Shown here piece by piece: positions 62,781-64,000 of a stretch of DNA of 64,000 bases (its first letter is position 1; each line of letters begins with the position of its first letter). Source of the DNA: Verrucomicrobiota bacterium (lineage in GTDB: Bacteria > Verrucomicrobiota > Kiritimatiellia > CAJWTS01). Location: positions 43,002-107,001 of the forward strand of contig JAQBYD010000005.1 of assembly GCA_027623315.1 (NCBI GenBank), written 5' to 3'. The position numbers and the translations under genes were made by a program. The notes below the pieces were generated by a model. The model did no database searches. It had not been told where the DNA came from and saw only the letters and a list, made by a program, of their open reading frames with translations.

Positions 62781-63826
62781 GAGAGACCTCGAGGTTCGAA
62801 GACGCGCAGGTTGCCCGTCACGCGGTCGAGTGCGTAGACGCGGTCTTCCGCGTCGGACGCCACGTCAAAGGCAAATCCCACGCGGCAGTCCTCGCAGGCT
62901 CGCTCCGCTTCGGCGCGGTCGCGTACGAGGTGCTCCGGCCCAGCCACGACGCCCTCGAATTCGCCGTCGACACCGTAGATCTTAATCCGGTTCAGGCCTT
63001 TTTCGCTGGTGACCGTGCGCCCGTCGGTGAGCACGCTGATGTAGCACGGATTGCAGCATCCGCAGAACGACTCGATGGCCATGGACGCGGTGCCCCAGCC
63101 GAACTCGTAGCTTCCGTTCGTCGTGTACGCTTCCACGCGGTGGCGTCCCGTATTCGTAGCACGTACGAGTCCATCGGAAGCGATCGTGATGTCGAAATAC
63201 GGACTGGGGATCACAAACCCCGGGGCGTTGCCCTCGGAGTTCTTGCGTCCGAACCGCATCTGGAATTTTCCGTCATGGCCGTACCGCAGGATCTCGCGAT
63301 TCCCCGCGTCTGCGATGAGTAGATGCTCGTCATCCCCCGTCACGGCGGTGAGAAACGGTCGTCCGTCGGGGACGTCGGCCTGGACCATCACCGTGCCGTC
63401 GGCGTCGAGGATGATGAGGCGCTTGCGGGTAATCACAGCGAAGCGTCCGTCCGGCAGTGGATGGACGTCATGCGGCGTGAACTTGAGGTCGGTGGCCTGC
63501 GGCTGTGCGCCATTTACGGAAAGCGTCTTGATGGCACGAGTGCCACCAACAAGGAGCGTTCCGGACGGTCCGCTGGCCACGCATGTCACGCCGTGCAGTC
63601 CGGTCGCGATGGGGGGCGCTTCGTTATAGATCATCAACTCGGGCGGCACCTTCTCCAGTTCGGTCAGATCGTAGTCGAGCACTGCATGATCCGGTCGTTC
63701 CTCCGGCGTGGTACCGCGATTGCGGGTTACGAGCCAGCCGGCTGCCGCTCCGGCCGCCACGAGCCCGGCGCCCGCTGCTCCGGCCTCGATAAAGTTCCTG
63801 CGGGTTAGCGCGTCGTTCGTCTTCAT
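62777..63826 (-). CDS. Tat-exported NHL-type beta-propeller with a cysteine cluster
   Basis: The 349-residue protein has a Tat signal (LTRRNFIEAGAAGAGLVAAG) and about six NHL-like repeats (GRFAVITRKRLIILDADGTV, HLLIADAGNREILRYG, GLVRATNTGRHRVEAYTTNG, LNRIKIYGVDGEFEGVVAG, RVYALDRVTGNLRVFEPRG). An unusual FCGCCNPCY at ~248-256 and CEDC near 310 could bind an iron-sulfur cluster or other metal. A strong GGAGGAG site lies just before the ATG. It overlaps its neighbours by 4 bp on both sides. Proposed role: a periplasmic docking or electron-transfer protein for the redox operon. Confidence 0.82.
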   Translation of the reverse strand: MKTNDALTRRNFIEAGAAGAGLVAAGAAAGWLVTRNRGTTPEERPDHAVLDYDLTELEKVPPELMIYNEAPPIATGLHGVTCVASGPSGTLLVGGTRAIKTLSVNGAQPQATDLKFTPHDVHPLPDGRFAVITRKRLIILDADGTVMVQADVPDGRPFLTAVTGDDEHLLIADAGNREILRYGHDGKFQMRFGRKNSEGNAPGFVIPSPYFDITIASDGLVRATNTGRHRVEAYTTNGSYEFGWGTASMAIESFCGCCNPCYISVLTDGRTVTSEKGLNRIKIYGVDGEFEGVVAGPEHLVRDRAEAERACEDCRVGFAFDVASDAEDRVYALDRVTGNLRVFEPRGLS

Positions 63827-64000
63827 GTTTCATCTCCTCCTAGGTCGAGGCACACCATCGTTGTCAGGTCGCGTACGATCAGGAATCGTTCGGCAGATGC
63901 CATGGGACCCCAGGAATCGTGGCCGTCAAGGACTTGCGCCTGCGCGAGCGGGCGGAAACTGGAGGGCGTCGCGCGCGCCATGGTCAGCAGCCCGTGGTCA
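63823..64000 (-). CDS. End of a PQQ-like propeller protein, cut by window edge
   Basis: The minus-strand frame is open from the window edge: QVLDGHDSWGPMASAERFLI, VRDLTTMVCLDLGGDET, then a stop that overlaps the NHL ATG by 4 bp (ATGA). The phrases resemble the last blades of PQQ-like propellers, such as that at 58834-60564. It is probably the first visible gene of the redox operon; its N-terminus is outside the window. Confidence 0.75.
   Translation of the reverse strand, partial: DHGLLTMARATPSSFRPLAQAQVLDGHDSWGPMASAERFLIVRDLTTMVCLDLGGDET

Overview
The window is GC-rich bacterial chromosome carrying mostly single-copy housekeeping genes. Several things point to a Gram-negative, probably anaerobic member of the PVC superphylum or a neighbouring phylum; Kiritimatiellota, Lentisphaerota or Hydrogenedentota seem most likely, but the sequence alone does not settle this. 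The clues are a lipid A-type acyltransferase, a TonB/BtuB outer-membrane uptake pair, many lipoproteins, a two-repeat protein like the exosortase-associated TIGR04073 family, Tat-targeted iron-sulfur proteins, and many REP-like palindromic repeats between genes. No phage, plasmid or CRISPR region is visible.

Layout. 1-3.4 kb holds secreted or envelope proteins: the end of a thrombospondin-type-3-like repeat protein, a lipoprotein and a LysM-L,D-transpeptidase. 3.4-15.2 kb holds aspS, convergent hisS-HU-aroF, small envelope proteins, xerD-rnc, tRNA-Lys directly in front of an LpxL-like acyltransferase, mtnP and comF. 15.2-26.5 kb holds a UvrD/PcrA helicase, folC, tRNA-Leu(CAA), an AGCS symporter, an M23 peptidase, an M20 deacylase, an SDR next to a truncated URO-D gene, and a zinc-ribbon membrane protein. 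26.7-41.9 kb holds glnS, gltX, der, rdgB, tRNA-Leu(GAG), the eno-ftsB-lipoprotein operon, rfbD-rfbB, a YihY protein and a second UvrD-like helicase. 42-45 kb is a cobalamin riboswitch followed by btuB and tonB. 45-53 kb is repeat-rich and carries an ACT-domain protein, a Phd/VapC toxin-antitoxin pair, the TIGR04073-like protein, a remnant of a REP-associated transposase, yifB, an RlmB-like methyltransferase and a frameshifted cfa gene.

The most unusual locus is the tightly coupled minus-strand operon from the right edge to 53.2 kb. In order of transcription it encodes the end of a PQQ-like propeller, a Tat-exported NHL propeller with a cysteine cluster, a tiny Tat cysteine protein, a Tat polyferredoxin, a NapH/NosR-like membrane ferredoxin, a membrane-anchored PQQ-like propeller, a fused NuoE-NuoF flavoprotein, a NuoG/GltD-like flavoprotein and a sodium:solute symporter. 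The two flavoproteins have the domain make-up of Stn/Bfu-type electron-bifurcating transhydrogenases. Joined with membrane and periplasmic iron-sulfur proteins, the locus looks like an uncharacterised path that moves electrons between NAD(P)H/ferredoxin and the cell envelope.

The gaps contain several families of palindromic or tandem repeats: a 216-bp element with 21-bp inverted ends, a ~100-bp GGGACAGACC-ended element, an AATCGTCCTGCC element, a 28-bp repeat that begins in a tRNA T-arm-like sequence, and a 105-114 bp hairpin array. A transposase remnant of the type known to mobilise REP sequences lies among them.
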